Source: CAYNVQ01 sp964400735
GTDB lineage: Bacteria > Acidobacteriota > Aminicenantia > Aminicenantales > Aminicenantaceae
Length of the DNA: 64,000 nucleotides
Direction of reading: 5' to 3'
NCBI GenBank assembly: GCA_964400735.1
Contig: CAYNVQ010000010.1
Location: forward strand, 121,063 to 185,062
Numbering within the stretch: the first letter of the stretch is position 1; each line of letters begins with the position of its first letter. This document shows, piece after piece, positions 17,195 to 26,903 of this stretch. The position numbers were made by a program, and so were the translations under genes. Under the pieces are notes generated by a model. It was not told where the DNA came from. It was given only the letters and a program-made list of their open reading frames with translations, and did no database searches.

Positions 17195-18364
17195 TCAGCG
17201 AGAGTTCCCTCGAAGAAAGTTCGCCAGTCCGCTGTAAATGGCCTCTGCCACCTTTTGCTGGTATTCATCCGTCAACAGCTTCCGTTCTTCCTGGGGGTTG
17301 GAGAGAAAGGCTACCTCAACCAGCACGGCCGGACAGGCCACTCCGGTCAACACTTTGAATGGAGCCTGTTTTATTCCTCTGTTGGCCGTCCCCCACAAAA
17401 GATTGAGTTCGGTCTGGATGTCTTCTGCCAGCTCGCTGCTCTGTTTGAGATAAGCGGTTTGAGCCATATCCCACAAAATCATCTTGATGACATCCTCGTC
17501 ATCAGACTGGATACTGTTTTCCAGCTCTTTCGAATTATTTTCCAGGAATGCTAAACGCCTGGCATCCTCATCGGTAGCATTCCGGCTGAGAAAAAAGGTT
17601 TCAGGGCCGGCCGCTCCTTTGCGGTAGGAACTGTTCACATGAACGCTGATAAATACCGTAGCCTTGTTGTTGTTGGCTATAGCCGAACGGTCGTCGAGGG
17701 AGATATCCGAGTCCCTGTCTCTCGTGAGCACGACATGGGAAGCCCGCTTCTGTCTGACAATCTCTGCCAGTTTTAGGGCGATAGCAAGGGTCAGGTCTTT
17801 TTCCAAGGTTCCGAACTTTCCCTTTGCTCCTGTCTCTAGACCTCCATGCCCAGGATCGATAACAACACATTCCGGCTCTGACGGCGAAGGATAGTTTCTC
17901 TCCCCACTGTTTTCGACAGCCGGGGGGTTGACCGGCAAACTATCTGTCTCTTTTGCCTCCACTCGAGAGCTGTGCGGATAGATATCGATGACGAGACGGG
18001 GAGGATCGGTCAGTTTGAAGGAGTCAAAGGAGAAGTCGGCATTTTCGGTTTGGACGGTTAAAGTGAAAGAGTCCCTTCCCTGTGACCAGTCGATGGATTT
18101 AACGAACCTACTTTGGAAAGAATCCCTCTGAAACCTATAGGACACTCCGGCCCTGATCTTCACAAAGAGATATGACTCGCTCTTTTCTATGCTTGTGCTC
18201 AAGGGTGCGGTGGATTGAAGAATGACCCGGCTGTAGTCTTGATAATCCTGTACATCGACCTTCAAAAGGGACCGGCCTTGGGGAAGGCTATAGATTCCTA
18301 AAAAAAGAAAAAGGAGAAAGAAAACGGGCGAAAATTTGGGGATTCCTCTTTTATTCCTAAACAA
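17195..18364 (-). CDS. amiC: N-acetylmuramoyl-L-alanine amidase with AMIN domain
   Basis: 389 residues. Signal peptide, AMIN domain (about 35-125), then an Amidase_3 zinc domain. Zinc and catalytic residues are visible: V-I-D-P-G-H-G-G, T-L-E-K-D-L-T-L (Glu), I-S-V-H-V-N-S and the late V-E-V-A-F-L-S-N (catalytic Glu). It cleaves the amide between muramic acid and the stem peptide, usually at the septum. The start is a TTG at 18364, with no strong ribosome site, so the exact start is uncertain. Confidence 0.93.
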   Translation of the reverse strand: MFRNKRGIPKFSPVFFLLFLFLGIYSLPQGRSLLKVDVQDYQDYSRVILQSTAPLSTSIEKSESYLFVKIRAGVSYRFQRDSFQSRFVKSIDWSQGRDSFTLTVQTENADFSFDSFKLTDPPRLVIDIYPHSSRVEAKETDSLPVNPPAVENSGERNYPSPSEPECVVIDPGHGGLETGAKGKFGTLEKDLTLAIALKLAEIVRQKRASHVVLTRDRDSDISLDDRSAIANNNKATVFISVHVNSSYRKGAAGPETFFLSRNATDEDARRLAFLENNSKELENSIQSDDEDVIKMILWDMAQTAYLKQSSELAEDIQTELNLLWGTANRGIKQAPFKVLTGVACPAVLVEVAFLSNPQEERKLLTDEYQQKVAEAIYSGLANFLRGNSR

Positions 18365-18390
18365 TTTCTTTTAGACGTTCCAAAATTTTA

Positions 18391-18739
18391 TGGAGGCGGC
18401 GGGAATCGAACCCGCGTCCGAAGACATTCGGCAGAAGGCCTCTACATGCTTATCTTCTTCTCCGTTCTCGCTCTAAGGCTAAAGAAGAAGAAAAACACCT
18501 TAGAGCCAGCCTTGATGGTGTTTCGCTTCCTAGACTCAAGACAGGTCAAGGTCGCTATCCTGCTCATCGACGCCTCTCAAACGCCGCAGGAAAACGCAGG
18601 AGAGACGGCATGCCTACATGTTAGGCAGCGACTGGCAGTGATTCTGCACTTAGTTTGTGGTCCACCTTTTTTACGAGGTGGGCGGAACCTCGACATGCAG
18701 CCTTTGTCTCACTATCTCCGTCGAATCCAGTTCGCCCCC
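18391..18739 (-). ncRNA. ssrA: tmRNA (ssrA)
   Basis: The 5' end has GGGGGCG plus the conserved ACTGGATTCGACGG block. The 3' end has the T-arm GGGTTCGATTCCCGC and an acceptor strand pairing with the 5' end. The CCA is not encoded (discriminator A is followed by TAAAA). The tag frame at 18621-18647 reads resume codon GCA, then to a TAA: AESLPVAA. Only 8 encoded residues is at the short end for tags, and it ends in the usual small hydrophobic VAA. The RNA rescues stalled ribosomes. Confidence 0.96.
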
Positions 18740-18758
18740 ATGTCTTCTCCAAGATAGA

Positions 18759-18788
18759 ATTATAAAGAATTAGGGCAAATCTTGTCAA
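18759..18788 (-). promoter_or_regulatory. ssrA promoter
   Basis: On the minus strand a perfect TTGACA (18783-18788), an 18-base spacer and a perfect TATAAT (18759-18764). It stands about 19 bases before the mature tmRNA 5' end, which leaves a short 5' leader for RNase P removal. Confidence 0.85.
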
Positions 18789-19081
18789 CCGAGCTCATTC
18801 ATCCAAACCGGCCTCTTTTGAGCCTCCGCCGGATTTTTCCTTATGGTCGTGTCGGCGATGCACATCCGGATAATAGGCGTGCAATACACTCTTCGTTATC
18901 CCTTCTCATCCGGGTCATCGGCCGCTGGCTCTTTCCCCGAAACAGCAAGCAGCACGGGCTAGCACCTGCAACTGCATTGCTTATACTATTTTTTATACTA
19001 TAGACAAAATGTATTTTTTATGTCAGTATATCTTAGCAATAACTCAGAGAGCATTCGATTGCTCATCAAAAAGGAGGGTCC
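18789..19081. other. Intergenic stretch upstream of an RHH-like gene
   Basis: No gene, RNA or strong hairpin is recognised. The last 100 bases are AT-rich and end in an AAGGAGG ribosome site for the next gene. Confidence 0.5.
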
Positions 19082-19396
19082 GTGCAAAAAAGGTACCAGG
19101 TGCTCATTCCTGATTGGCTGGAAGAATACATCAAATGGGGGGTTAAGAAATACAAGCTGAACTTTTCCGAATTGATCAGATTAGAAATCTGTCAGGCTAT
19201 AATCGGCTATATAAGCGAACGTTATCCAGAATACAACTCAGGGTATTCGATGAAAGACTTTATTAAGGGAATCAGGAGTTTCGAGAAGGGTGAAATGAGC
19301 CCAGAAACTCTAGATAAGACCATTTCCCAGATCTATTTTGAAGCCAGAAAAGCCATCGAGTATCGATTTTCAAAGGAAAAAGAGTCAGGAAGATAG
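19082..19396 (+). CDS. Small RHH-like protein
   Basis: 104 residues from a GTG with AAGGAGG upstream. The N-terminal R-Y-Q-V-L-I-P-D-W-L-E-E-Y-I then L-N-F-S-E-L-I-R-L-E-I looks like a ribbon-helix-helix unit (beta-strand, helix, turn with S-E, helix), the fold of small repressors and antitoxins. The C-terminal half is charged and helical. No toxin partner is adjacent, so a plain DNA-binding regulator is more likely. Confidence 0.65.
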   Translation: MQKRYQVLIPDWLEEYIKWGVKKYKLNFSELIRLEICQAIIGYISERYPEYNSGYSMKDFIKGIRSFEKGEMSPETLDKTISQIYFEARKAIEYRFSKEKESGR

Positions 19397-19539
19397 CTCC
19401 GAGCAAGAACCTCGTAATACCGCAAGCGATTGCCCACGGAATATCAAAAGATTTTATATCTCCTCAGGATTTTTGGTCGAAGGCCCCATCATTCCGGCTG
19501 CTGTGTATTCTGCCCAGAAGATACGAAAGCTTTTTCCCT

Positions 19540-21687
19540 CTAGGACAACGCCTTTTTGATTCGTTCGGGCGTCATCGGGAGCTGGAGCACCCGGGCTCCC
19601 ACAGCATCGAAGATAGCATTGGCGATGACTCCTCCCATACTGATGATGGCAGGTTCGCCACCTCCTTGTGGTGCTGCAAATTTGTCCTCAATCAGGACCG
19701 TCTCAATCTGGGGAAGCCAGGAAAATCTTGGGATTTCATAGGTATCGAAATTCAGGTCCAATATCTCGCCGCCCCTGAAATGGATATCCTCGCTCAAGGC
19801 ATACCCCAACCCCATGGTGATACAGCCCTCCATTTGGATCCTGGCCCCCTCGGGATTGATGGATAAGCCCATATCCTGAGCACAGACTACCCGTATCACC
19901 CGGACATGTCCTGTTTCTTTATCGACGTCCACCTCAGCCATGTGGGCAACATAAGTGCCAGCATCGATGCCTGAAGCTATCCCATATCCCCGGCCACTCG
20001 GAGCCTTCCCGGAAGTCCATCCAAATTTTTTAGCCGCCTCCTGCAAAACCCGGATCATCCTCTCATCCTTAAGGTTTCTCAAACGGAACTCCAGCGGGTC
20101 CATTCCCGCTTCTGCTGCCAGAATATCTATCTGAGACTCTCGGGCAAAGGTATTGGTATTGTTGCCGGGTGCCCGCCAGGCGCCGGTCCCGAACGGATGG
20201 GATCCTGGTGTTCCCCGCCACCCCGAACCATAACTCATGGTCCGATGATGAGGGATATCATAAAAATGTTGAGCCCCTCTATCTCCAGCAAAATAAACCC
20301 CGTAATCCCATAGGGTGATACGGCCCGAGTCGCCAACCCCGGCTTTAAGTTTGACCACAGCTGCCGGACGAAAAGTGTCATAGAAAAATTCTTCTGCACG
20401 CGACCAGGCGACCTGGACTGGCTTTCCACTCAATTTGGCCAACCTGGCAGCCTCAACGGTTTGCCTATTGCTACCCTTCCCCCCGAATCCTCCGCCCACA
20501 TAAGGAGTGACGACCCGAACATCCTGGGGAGACAGCCCTAGAGCCGAGGCCACTTCATCCTTCACTCCGAAGGGATTCTGCGTAGAGGCCCAGATTATAA
20601 TCCTTTTTCCCTCCATTTTGGCCAGAGCGGTATGGGTTTCGATCGCAGCATGCGCGACGTATCCATCCAGGTAAGTTTTTTCAATTACCGCTTTGGAAAG
20701 TCCCTCCCCTTTGGCAAGGTCTCCAGCCTGGGACACGACTTCCCCTTCCGGGGCGACCCGCAGAAGATGATCGAAGATACTTTTCTCGTCGACCAGTTCC
20801 TCAGGTTTTTCCCATCTGGCTTTGATTTTTTTGAGCGCCATATCAGCCAGCTCGGGGTCAGGGTGCAACACAGCAATGAGATCTTCAGATTCAATAATCT
20901 GGGTGCCTGTGATTTCCTTTGCTGCTGAAGCATCCATGCTCACCAGCTTCGCTCTGTGGGCAGGCGGTCTCAAGATCCGGGCATAGAGCATCCCCGGCTC
21001 CCGAATGTCTCCGCTATACTTGGCTTTGCCTGTAACCTTTTCCACCGCATCCATGCGCAAGACAGGAGTTCCTACCAGAGTGAAATCCTCTGGTTTCTCC
21101 AGGACTTTCTCCTTCTTCAACCAGCGTGCAATTTTTTTCCCTTTTGTCAATTCGGCATAGGTGACCTTTTTATCTCTTCGAAGCCGATGATACACTGCCC
21201 CGTTTTCGACTTTCAGCTCAGAAGCGGGAGTCTGGAGATACTCGGCCGCCAGCTCGACCAAGACCTCCCTCGCTTCCGCAGCAGCCGCTCTCAGAGGAGG
21301 GCCGAAAAACCGCGTCGTCATCGAGCCCCAGGTTCCCATATCCCAGGGACAAAGGTCGGTGTCTCCCATCACCATATCCACAGAATCCAGAGCGACTTGG
21401 AGCTCATCGGCCAACATCATGGCCAAGGAAGTAATGACGCCCTGTCCCATCTCGATTTTTCCCGTAAAACAGGAGACCCGTCCATCCTCCCCTATCCTGA
21501 GAAAAGCATTGAAATCTTCGGGCAATTGCTGGTCGGGACGCCTTTGAGCTTCCAGAAACAGAGAATCTCCGAGGGAAAAAAGGACGACGACCCCTCCCCC
21601 GACCAATTTGAGAAATTCCCGCCGGCTGAGCGACAAGGAAGCGCCGATATCATAAAAATCCATTTCGAGATATTCTTTCTCTTTCAT
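19540..21687 (-). CDS. Xanthine dehydrogenase-family molybdopterin subunit (IorB-like)
   Basis: 715 residues. A Tat-type S-R-R-E-F-L-K motif with hydrophobic stretch near residues 21-45 indicates export. The cofactor-binding G-G-G-F-G-G-K is in mid-protein, and the late G-G-G-E-P-A-I carries the catalytic Glu of molybdenum hydroxylases. The family hydroxylates aldehydes or N-heterocycles with water as oxygen source. There is no FAD subunit nearby, so electrons probably go to a cytochrome, as in isoquinoline 1-oxidoreductase. It overlaps the iron-sulfur subunit gene by 4 bases (ATGA). The substrate is unknown. Confidence 0.92.
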   Translation of the reverse strand: MKEKEYLEMDFYDIGASLSLSRREFLKLVGGGVVVLFSLGDSLFLEAQRRPDQQLPEDFNAFLRIGEDGRVSCFTGKIEMGQGVITSLAMMLADELQVALDSVDMVMGDTDLCPWDMGTWGSMTTRFFGPPLRAAAAEAREVLVELAAEYLQTPASELKVENGAVYHRLRRDKKVTYAELTKGKKIARWLKKEKVLEKPEDFTLVGTPVLRMDAVEKVTGKAKYSGDIREPGMLYARILRPPAHRAKLVSMDASAAKEITGTQIIESEDLIAVLHPDPELADMALKKIKARWEKPEELVDEKSIFDHLLRVAPEGEVVSQAGDLAKGEGLSKAVIEKTYLDGYVAHAAIETHTALAKMEGKRIIIWASTQNPFGVKDEVASALGLSPQDVRVVTPYVGGGFGGKGSNRQTVEAARLAKLSGKPVQVAWSRAEEFFYDTFRPAAVVKLKAGVGDSGRITLWDYGVYFAGDRGAQHFYDIPHHRTMSYGSGWRGTPGSHPFGTGAWRAPGNNTNTFARESQIDILAAEAGMDPLEFRLRNLKDERMIRVLQEAAKKFGWTSGKAPSGRGYGIASGIDAGTYVAHMAEVDVDKETGHVRVIRVVCAQDMGLSINPEGARIQMEGCITMGLGYALSEDIHFRGGEILDLNFDTYEIPRFSWLPQIETVLIEDKFAAPQGGGEPAIISMGGVIANAIFDAVGARVLQLPMTPERIKKALS

Positions 21688-22166
21688 GGCCGGGAACCTC
21701 CTTTTAATTCTTTGGAGGCCATTTCAATGGCCTGAACGATGCGCGTGTGGGCCCCGCAGCGGCACAGATTGTCCTCCATCCCATCGATGATGTCTTTCCG
21801 GCCGGCATGAGGATTTTTAATGAGCAGGCTCAAAGCGGTCAGAATCATCCCGGGCGTGCAGAAACCGCACTGTAGGGCATCCAGCTTGACAAAGGCTTCT
21901 TGAAGAGGATGCAGTTTGCCGTCCTTTTCCAGGCCTTCGATGGTGATGATCTCTTTGCCTTCGATGTCTTCAACAGGAGTCTGGCAAGACCTGACGGCCT
22001 CGTTGTCGACCAGCACTGTGCATGCCCCGCAAAATCCTTCGCCACATCCGTATTTTGCTCCTGTAAGCTGAAAATCCGTCCGCAGCACCCACAGAAGCAT
22101 GCGCTCTCGATCAATGGTCAAGTTTTTTTCCTCTCCGTTGAGCTTGAAACGAATGGTTTTGCTCAT
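21684..22166 (-). CDS. [2Fe-2S] subunit of molybdenum hydroxylase (IorA-like)
   Basis: 160 residues. The N-terminal plant-type ferredoxin cluster is C-G-E-G-F-C-G-A-C with a fourth Cys in R-S-C-Q-T-P. The second cluster is C-G-F-C-T-P-G-M and C-R-C-G-A-H-T-R-I. These are the two [2Fe-2S] sites of XdhC/CoxS/IorA small subunits that pass electrons from the molybdenum centre. GGAGG ribosome site upstream. It is co-transcribed with the large subunit downstream. Confidence 0.94.
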   Translation of the reverse strand: MSKTIRFKLNGEEKNLTIDRERMLLWVLRTDFQLTGAKYGCGEGFCGACTVLVDNEAVRSCQTPVEDIEGKEIITIEGLEKDGKLHPLQEAFVKLDALQCGFCTPGMILTALSLLIKNPHAGRKDIIDGMEDNLCRCGAHTRIVQAIEMASKELKGGSRP

Positions 22167-22198
22167 TCTCTCCTCCTTATGAAAGACGAGTCACGACC

Positions 22199-22870
22199 CT
22201 ATGTCAACCGCAGCAGCACGACGATGGCCATACAAAGAACCAGCGCAGCAGGAGAAAAAATATAATCGAGCTTTTTTCTTGCGTGAGCGAGGATCAAACG
22301 TGTCTCCAGGTCTTTAATTTTCGAACCGGCCCAGAATCCCAATGGAACTGTTAAACAAGATGCCAGCACAGCGAAGTGAATATAATAGAGCGAAAGGGGA
22401 TAGCCCGTTCCAGGAACCACGCAGGCAGGAACGCCTGTCGCAAATTTAACCAGAGGAAAAAAATTCACGGCCAGCACAGCCGCCATGCCTCCGAGAATGG
22501 CCTGTCCGGGAAATTTCTGGATCATCTTTTCCTTGATAACCGCCAGAAGAAGGACAATCGCGATCGCTTCCATGAAAAAGGCAAAAATCGGGTTGCCGAT
22601 GGCTCCATGCCTGAGGGGCAAGGAGAGAAGCAGGGCGTCGAACATCTTGAAGAACATAGCTATGAACACCATAAGAAATACTCCAAAGAATCTCCTGGAA
22701 ACAACCCAGCCCGCCGCCATAAAAAAGAGGGCCACTCCGGTCATCAAGGAGCCGGAAACGAATGCGGCGCAGCTCCGCAGCCCCATACCTAGAGCAGCTT
22801 CGGAAAGCCCCCATACAGACCCCAATATAATCAGCATGCCGAGGTGAGATTTGGAAATGGACCTATCCAT
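22199..22870 (-). CDS. Polytopic membrane protein of unknown function
   Basis: 223 residues with six or seven predicted membrane helices and no recognised family motif. The helix layout and Gly/Ala-rich helices resemble small uptake components, but this is only an impression. It starts with AAGGAGG upstream and ends 33 bases before the [2Fe-2S] subunit gene, so it is probably in one operon with the molybdenum hydroxylase. It could supply a substrate or cofactor, or anchor the enzyme. Confidence 0.65.
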   Translation of the reverse strand: MDRSISKSHLGMLIILGSVWGLSEAALGMGLRSCAAFVSGSLMTGVALFFMAAGWVVSRRFFGVFLMVFIAMFFKMFDALLLSLPLRHGAIGNPIFAFFMEAIAIVLLLAVIKEKMIQKFPGQAILGGMAAVLAVNFFPLVKFATGVPACVVPGTGYPLSLYYIHFAVLASCLTVPLGFWAGSKIKDLETRLILAHARKKLDYIFSPAALVLCMAIVVLLRLT

Positions 22871-22965
22871 TCAGGCCTCCTTTCGCAATAAAAATATATC
22901 TTTATAGCCGATATTGTAAAACAAAATGAAATTTATTTGAAATCAAAACAACAGATTAACTATAG

Positions 22966-23063
22966 GGGGACGCTCCTTAAGGAACCACCCTATACGCTAC
23001 TTCTATCAAGAAACTTGTTCGGTGATAGGGGATGTCCCCATAGGGGCATCCCCAAATTGTCCG
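22966..23063. repeat. MITE/REP-like repeat, copy 1
   Basis: A 98-base segment that aligns with 61313-61411 in the same orientation: both begin GGGGACG, have AGGAAC at about position 20 and end in two GGGG...CCCC palindromic blocks followed by TCCG. The internal inverted complementarity suggests a foldable non-autonomous element. It lies between two minus-strand operons. Confidence 0.65.
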
Positions 23064-23157
23064 AGATGAAACACCCCCAAATTATCTAAATCCTTTAAAG
23101 CCGAGTGGAACCGGCAGGCATGCAGCGCAAAGTTTTACAGGATCTTTTAGAAAAGAT

Positions 23158-24654
23158 CTATCTTCTTGTCAATTTGATCCCGAATATGACAATTCCCACC
23201 AGCAGTCCCACCAAAAATAGAACGAGCAGCGTAATCCCTAGAACATTCGTTTTGGCGCTGACATGGACGCGGACAATTTTGTCCTCGGATTCCACCTGGC
23301 GATTATCCGCGATACATTCTGTCTTTATCTTCGGCTCATAATCCCCGACAGAAACATCGGTTGGAGGAATAAATTCGATGGAGACAATTTCCTCTTTGCC
23401 CTGTTCGAGAAGCGGAATCAGATCCGGTTCAATCTCGGAACGCCAATTCAAGGGCAGGTCAGTGAAGATCCGGATATTGTTCAGCCTGCGTGTGCCCGTA
23501 TTCTTGACCCTCACTTCCATTTTCACGTTCTGACCGGACTTTATCTCGTGGTAAAGGCTGACGGCCTGGACCTCCACCTTTCCGACTCCTCGAGGAATGA
23601 TCTCCAGCTTGACCTTTCCGGCTCTCAGGCTGTCTATTTCCTTTGTACCCAGCGAAGACGATTCGGCCAGCATCGTATCGAGTCTGGCCGACTGCTCTTC
23701 ATCGAGAGCCAGACAGTAAAATTCGAGGGGCTTATCGATGACCACATGCTCATCGGCATTCTTAGGCAGATAGAGTCTCAAAGACAGCTGCATGCTGGTC
23801 ACACCCTCGGTGAATTTGATCTGAGAAAGTCTGGCTTGTGTCTGGGGGTCCACGAATTCATAGGAAATCTGCTGGGGAAGGTTGACGACCTTCAGCCGGA
23901 AAATATTCGCCTCTCCACTGAATTTTTCCAGAGACAGATCATAGGTCGCCTCGCTCTCCAGGTCCGCCTCCTGCGAAAATTGGGCAGAGTTCACCGTGAC
24001 GATATTTGCGCTGAGTCCTTTCTGCAAATAAACGGAAGTGGTCTCGTCCTTTCCTGAATAAAAAACATTCACGTCCAGATTCTCCACATCCTTCAAGAGC
24101 TGAAAGGTGACCTGTTTTTCCTCTTCCAGACCCAAAGAAGGGATGGTCCTTTCATACGGATCGGAGATGATCTTTCCTTCCGACCGCAAAGACACATAGA
24201 CATCCTTGATTTCCCGAAGGAAATCGAGGGGAAAAATTTCTTTAGCGTCGATATTCAGTTTCTCCAACTCTTTGAGCTCTTTCGAAGAATAGCGGAGGGA
24301 GACGCGGACGAACTTTTTCCCGCTCTCATCCTGGTATTTCACGGCGTTCACCACAGAAATCCGGGCTTCGCTTCCCATGAAACTTATCAGAGCTTCCTGG
24401 TATTCGACCTGTGCCTGCAAATAGGCTGTCCTTTTCTGGACGAATTCCTGATCGGAAATCAATCCGGATTCTTGAAGCTTCAACGCCCTGTCGAATTCCC
24501 CCTTCCTCATCTCGAGCTGAAGCTGGGCCCTTTTCAAAGCTAAAAGCTTGAGTGTCTGAGATTCCTGGGCCGGTGTGTATTCCTGACCGAACACGGAATG
24601 GACAGAAAAACTCAACAACAAAAACACGACGATCAGACTCATGAAGTTTCTCAT
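23158..24654 (-). CDS. NEW3-domain secreted/membrane protein of an ABC-2 cluster
   Basis: 498 residues. A signal peptide is followed by a short helical segment and a long beta-rich region. A NEW3/CARDB-type Ig-like domain sits near residues 360-460 (V-x-V-K-N-T-G-x-R-x-L, then S-V-G-D-Y). One C-terminal membrane helix ends in K-L-T-R-R. The bulk is therefore periplasmic and anchored at the C-terminus. It directly follows an ATPase and a permease gene, so it is probably the extracytoplasmic partner of that exporter. Confidence 0.78.
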   Translation of the reverse strand: MRNFMSLIVVFLLLSFSVHSVFGQEYTPAQESQTLKLLALKRAQLQLEMRKGEFDRALKLQESGLISDQEFVQKRTAYLQAQVEYQEALISFMGSEARISVVNAVKYQDESGKKFVRVSLRYSSKELKELEKLNIDAKEIFPLDFLREIKDVYVSLRSEGKIISDPYERTIPSLGLEEEKQVTFQLLKDVENLDVNVFYSGKDETTSVYLQKGLSANIVTVNSAQFSQEADLESEATYDLSLEKFSGEANIFRLKVVNLPQQISYEFVDPQTQARLSQIKFTEGVTSMQLSLRLYLPKNADEHVVIDKPLEFYCLALDEEQSARLDTMLAESSSLGTKEIDSLRAGKVKLEIIPRGVGKVEVQAVSLYHEIKSGQNVKMEVRVKNTGTRRLNNIRIFTDLPLNWRSEIEPDLIPLLEQGKEEIVSIEFIPPTDVSVGDYEPKIKTECIADNRQVESEDKIVRVHVSAKTNVLGITLLVLFLVGLLVGIVIFGIKLTRR

Positions 24655-24719
24655 TTTATCTTGGCCTCCCTTACTCCACCATGGTTATTCTTCGATAGGA
24701 CGAAGCGCCGCAGGAAGCC

Positions 24720-25442
24720 CTATCCGGCTGGTGAATGCTCCTGCATGTACTCTACATAGAGTTTGTTGAGGTCCTCCCCTCGGAGGTCCTCGGACGTCTT
24801 CATCATGACGAGCTTTCCCTGAAGCATGAACCCGACCCGGTCGGCAATATATTTTGCCCGGAATATGTCATGGGAAGAGATAAATATCGACTTGCCCTTC
24901 TCCCTAAGCTCGAGGAGAAGGCCCAAAAACTCCTGGCCCGATTTGGGGTCCAATCCCGAAGTCGGCTCATCCAGGATCAGGTTAGGAGCATCCTTCAGGA
25001 TGGCAACGGCGATTCCCAACTTCTGACGCATTCCTTTGGAATAATTTTTGATTCGCATGTCAAAGGCCTCTTCCTGAAGCCCGACCCGCTTCATCACCTC
25101 TGCGTAGTCGGTTTTCTTCAGGTTGCGTCTTCCGGCAAGCCTGGAAAAATAATCCAGGTTTTGATAGGCCGTAAAATTTCCATAAAGCATGACATTTTCC
25201 GAAACATAAGAAATATATTCCTTCGATTTTAACGGTTCCTTGACCACATCGATCCCTTCGACCAGCGCCGTTCCCTCGGTCGGGGGGATAAATCCCAGGA
25301 TGAGGTTGATGGTCGTCGTCTTCCCTGCCCCGTTGGCCCCGAACAGACAGAATATCTCACCGGTCTCGACCTTCATATTCAGATGATCCAGGGCTAAAAA
25401 CCCGTCTTCATATCGCTTTGTCAAATCTTTTGTTTCTAACAT
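24720..25442 (-). CDS. ABC transporter ATP-binding protein
   Basis: 240 residues. Walker A is G-A-N-G-A-G-K-T-T-T, the signature is Y-S-K-G-M-R-Q-K, and Walker B is L-I-L-D-E-P-T-S-G-L-D, followed by the switch His in S-S-H-D. This arrangement is typical of ABC-2 drug/multicopper/gliding type exporters. It energises the permease encoded just upstream. Confidence 0.95.
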   Translation of the reverse strand: MLETKDLTKRYEDGFLALDHLNMKVETGEIFCLFGANGAGKTTTINLILGFIPPTEGTALVEGIDVVKEPLKSKEYISYVSENVMLYGNFTAYQNLDYFSRLAGRRNLKKTDYAEVMKRVGLQEEAFDMRIKNYSKGMRQKLGIAVAILKDAPNLILDEPTSGLDPKSGQEFLGLLLELREKGKSIFISSHDIFRAKYIADRVGFMLQGKLVMMKTSEDLRGEDLNKLYVEYMQEHSPAG

Positions 25443-25490
25443 GATTCCCTCTTTTTTGAATTCATAAAAGTGAACGCATCCATTTTCCAG

Positions 25491-26903
25491 TCACCGGACA
25501 TCATACCGCAGAAATGAAACATAGGCGGCGACAAAAAACAAGATTATCAGAAAGACCATAAGGAAAAGGTCAGGGAGAACGCGTTTGAGCGACTCGCTGA
25601 GTCCTTCCGGCGTGAACTCGTGCTGAGGCATATCGGACAATTCAGGTTTTGGCAGTTCGCCGCTAAAAATATTCCCTTGCATCAATTTTTCATTGACCCA
25701 CTTGGTAAAAATCGGTTTGTAAGCTCTAACAGAATTGAGAAATCTCTCATACTCATTCACTCCGGTTCTGGCCAGGCTCATGGTGCCGAACATCATGGCC
25801 GAGGCGGGAGAAACGCGCGAGAGATTCACGGCCAATTCCTGCTGCTGACGCATTTTGGCCTGGTAATCTCTCTCGATAGCCTGGTTTCTCTCATCGATTT
25901 TTCCGGTAAGTTCCTGTTGGAGATCTTCGGCCCATTTCTGGACGTCCTCTCTCCATTTTTTTTGCTCTTCGGGCTTGTCATCGCCCGGGGCTGGATGGCC
26001 TTTGAAATACTCAGTGCGCGCGGCGAACGCTTCCTTCTGAATCTCCTGCAGATAGGCATCTTTTTGGGCGGTGATTTCATGCACGGATGGAATGGGTTTG
26101 ATCTGGCCGGCTATCATGACCGCGGCCTTGGGAATGACCGTAACGAAAGTGACCCAAATGAATAAAAGAAGCAAAAAGCTGGTCGAGGAACGGCTCGTTC
26201 TGGCCGAAACGAGAAGCCCGAGGGTGAAAAAAACGGACAGGTACAGAAGAAACATCAGAAATATCAGGGCAATCCTGCCCCAATCCGCTCCCCCCAGAGA
26301 AATATTCGGATAAACCATCAGGATCAACAACCCAAGAACCATGGGTATGACCAGGGGAATTAAAAGGCTGACAAAACCGCCGATGGCTTTGCCCAGGATC
26401 AGCCTATCTCTGGGCACCTTGTTAGACAGTGTTAGCTTCAATGTTCCCCTTTCTTTCTCTCCGACGATGGCATCGTAGGTGAAAAGGATGGCAAAAAGGC
26501 TGAGGACGATCTTCACGATAAAGGAAAGGTCGAGCGGCCCGAATACGGCGAAAATCGGGTTGCTGCTGTATTTCGATTCAGTCAAGTTCGGGTCAAAGGC
26601 GATATTGACGGTCGCCACCCGGCCGACAGCTTCCCAAACCCCGCTGACGATGGTGCTCAGGACCTCCGGCTTTCGGTTGATCTTAGTCCCCAACCCTGCC
26701 AGTTGCTGATAATTTTGCTGGCTTTCCAGGTTCTTTTTATTCAGGGCCACGGCTGCGCTGTGTTCCTTTAGCTCTGCCTGATAGTTATTGATCCCGGTGT
26801 ACACAGCGAGCAGGATGAGAATGGTGCAGAGAAGGAAAGTGAAGACAAATCTGGGGCTCATGATGGTGTCCTGGATCTCTTTTTTGATGATGTCTCTTAG
26901 CAT
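25491..26903 (-). CDS. ABC-2 type transporter permease
   Basis: 470 residues. The N-terminal helix follows an E-I-Q-D-T-I-M-S-P-R-F pattern typical of ABC-2 permeases of this class. A large extracytoplasmic loop (about 40-120), the conserved E-K-E-R-G-T-L-K-L-T-L-S segment, a second long charged loop (about 290-400) and six helices in all follow. Such permeases work with the ATPase and membrane partner encoded downstream. The substrate is unknown. Confidence 0.88.
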   Translation of the reverse strand: MLRDIIKKEIQDTIMSPRFVFTFLLCTILILLAVYTGINNYQAELKEHSAAVALNKKNLESQQNYQQLAGLGTKINRKPEVLSTIVSGVWEAVGRVATVNIAFDPNLTESKYSSNPIFAVFGPLDLSFIVKIVLSLFAILFTYDAIVGEKERGTLKLTLSNKVPRDRLILGKAIGGFVSLLIPLVIPMVLGLLILMVYPNISLGGADWGRIALIFLMFLLYLSVFFTLGLLVSARTSRSSTSFLLLLFIWVTFVTVIPKAAVMIAGQIKPIPSVHEITAQKDAYLQEIQKEAFAARTEYFKGHPAPGDDKPEEQKKWREDVQKWAEDLQQELTGKIDERNQAIERDYQAKMRQQQELAVNLSRVSPASAMMFGTMSLARTGVNEYERFLNSVRAYKPIFTKWVNEKLMQGNIFSGELPKPELSDMPQHEFTPEGLSESLKRVLPDLFLMVFLIILFFVAAYVSFLRYDVR

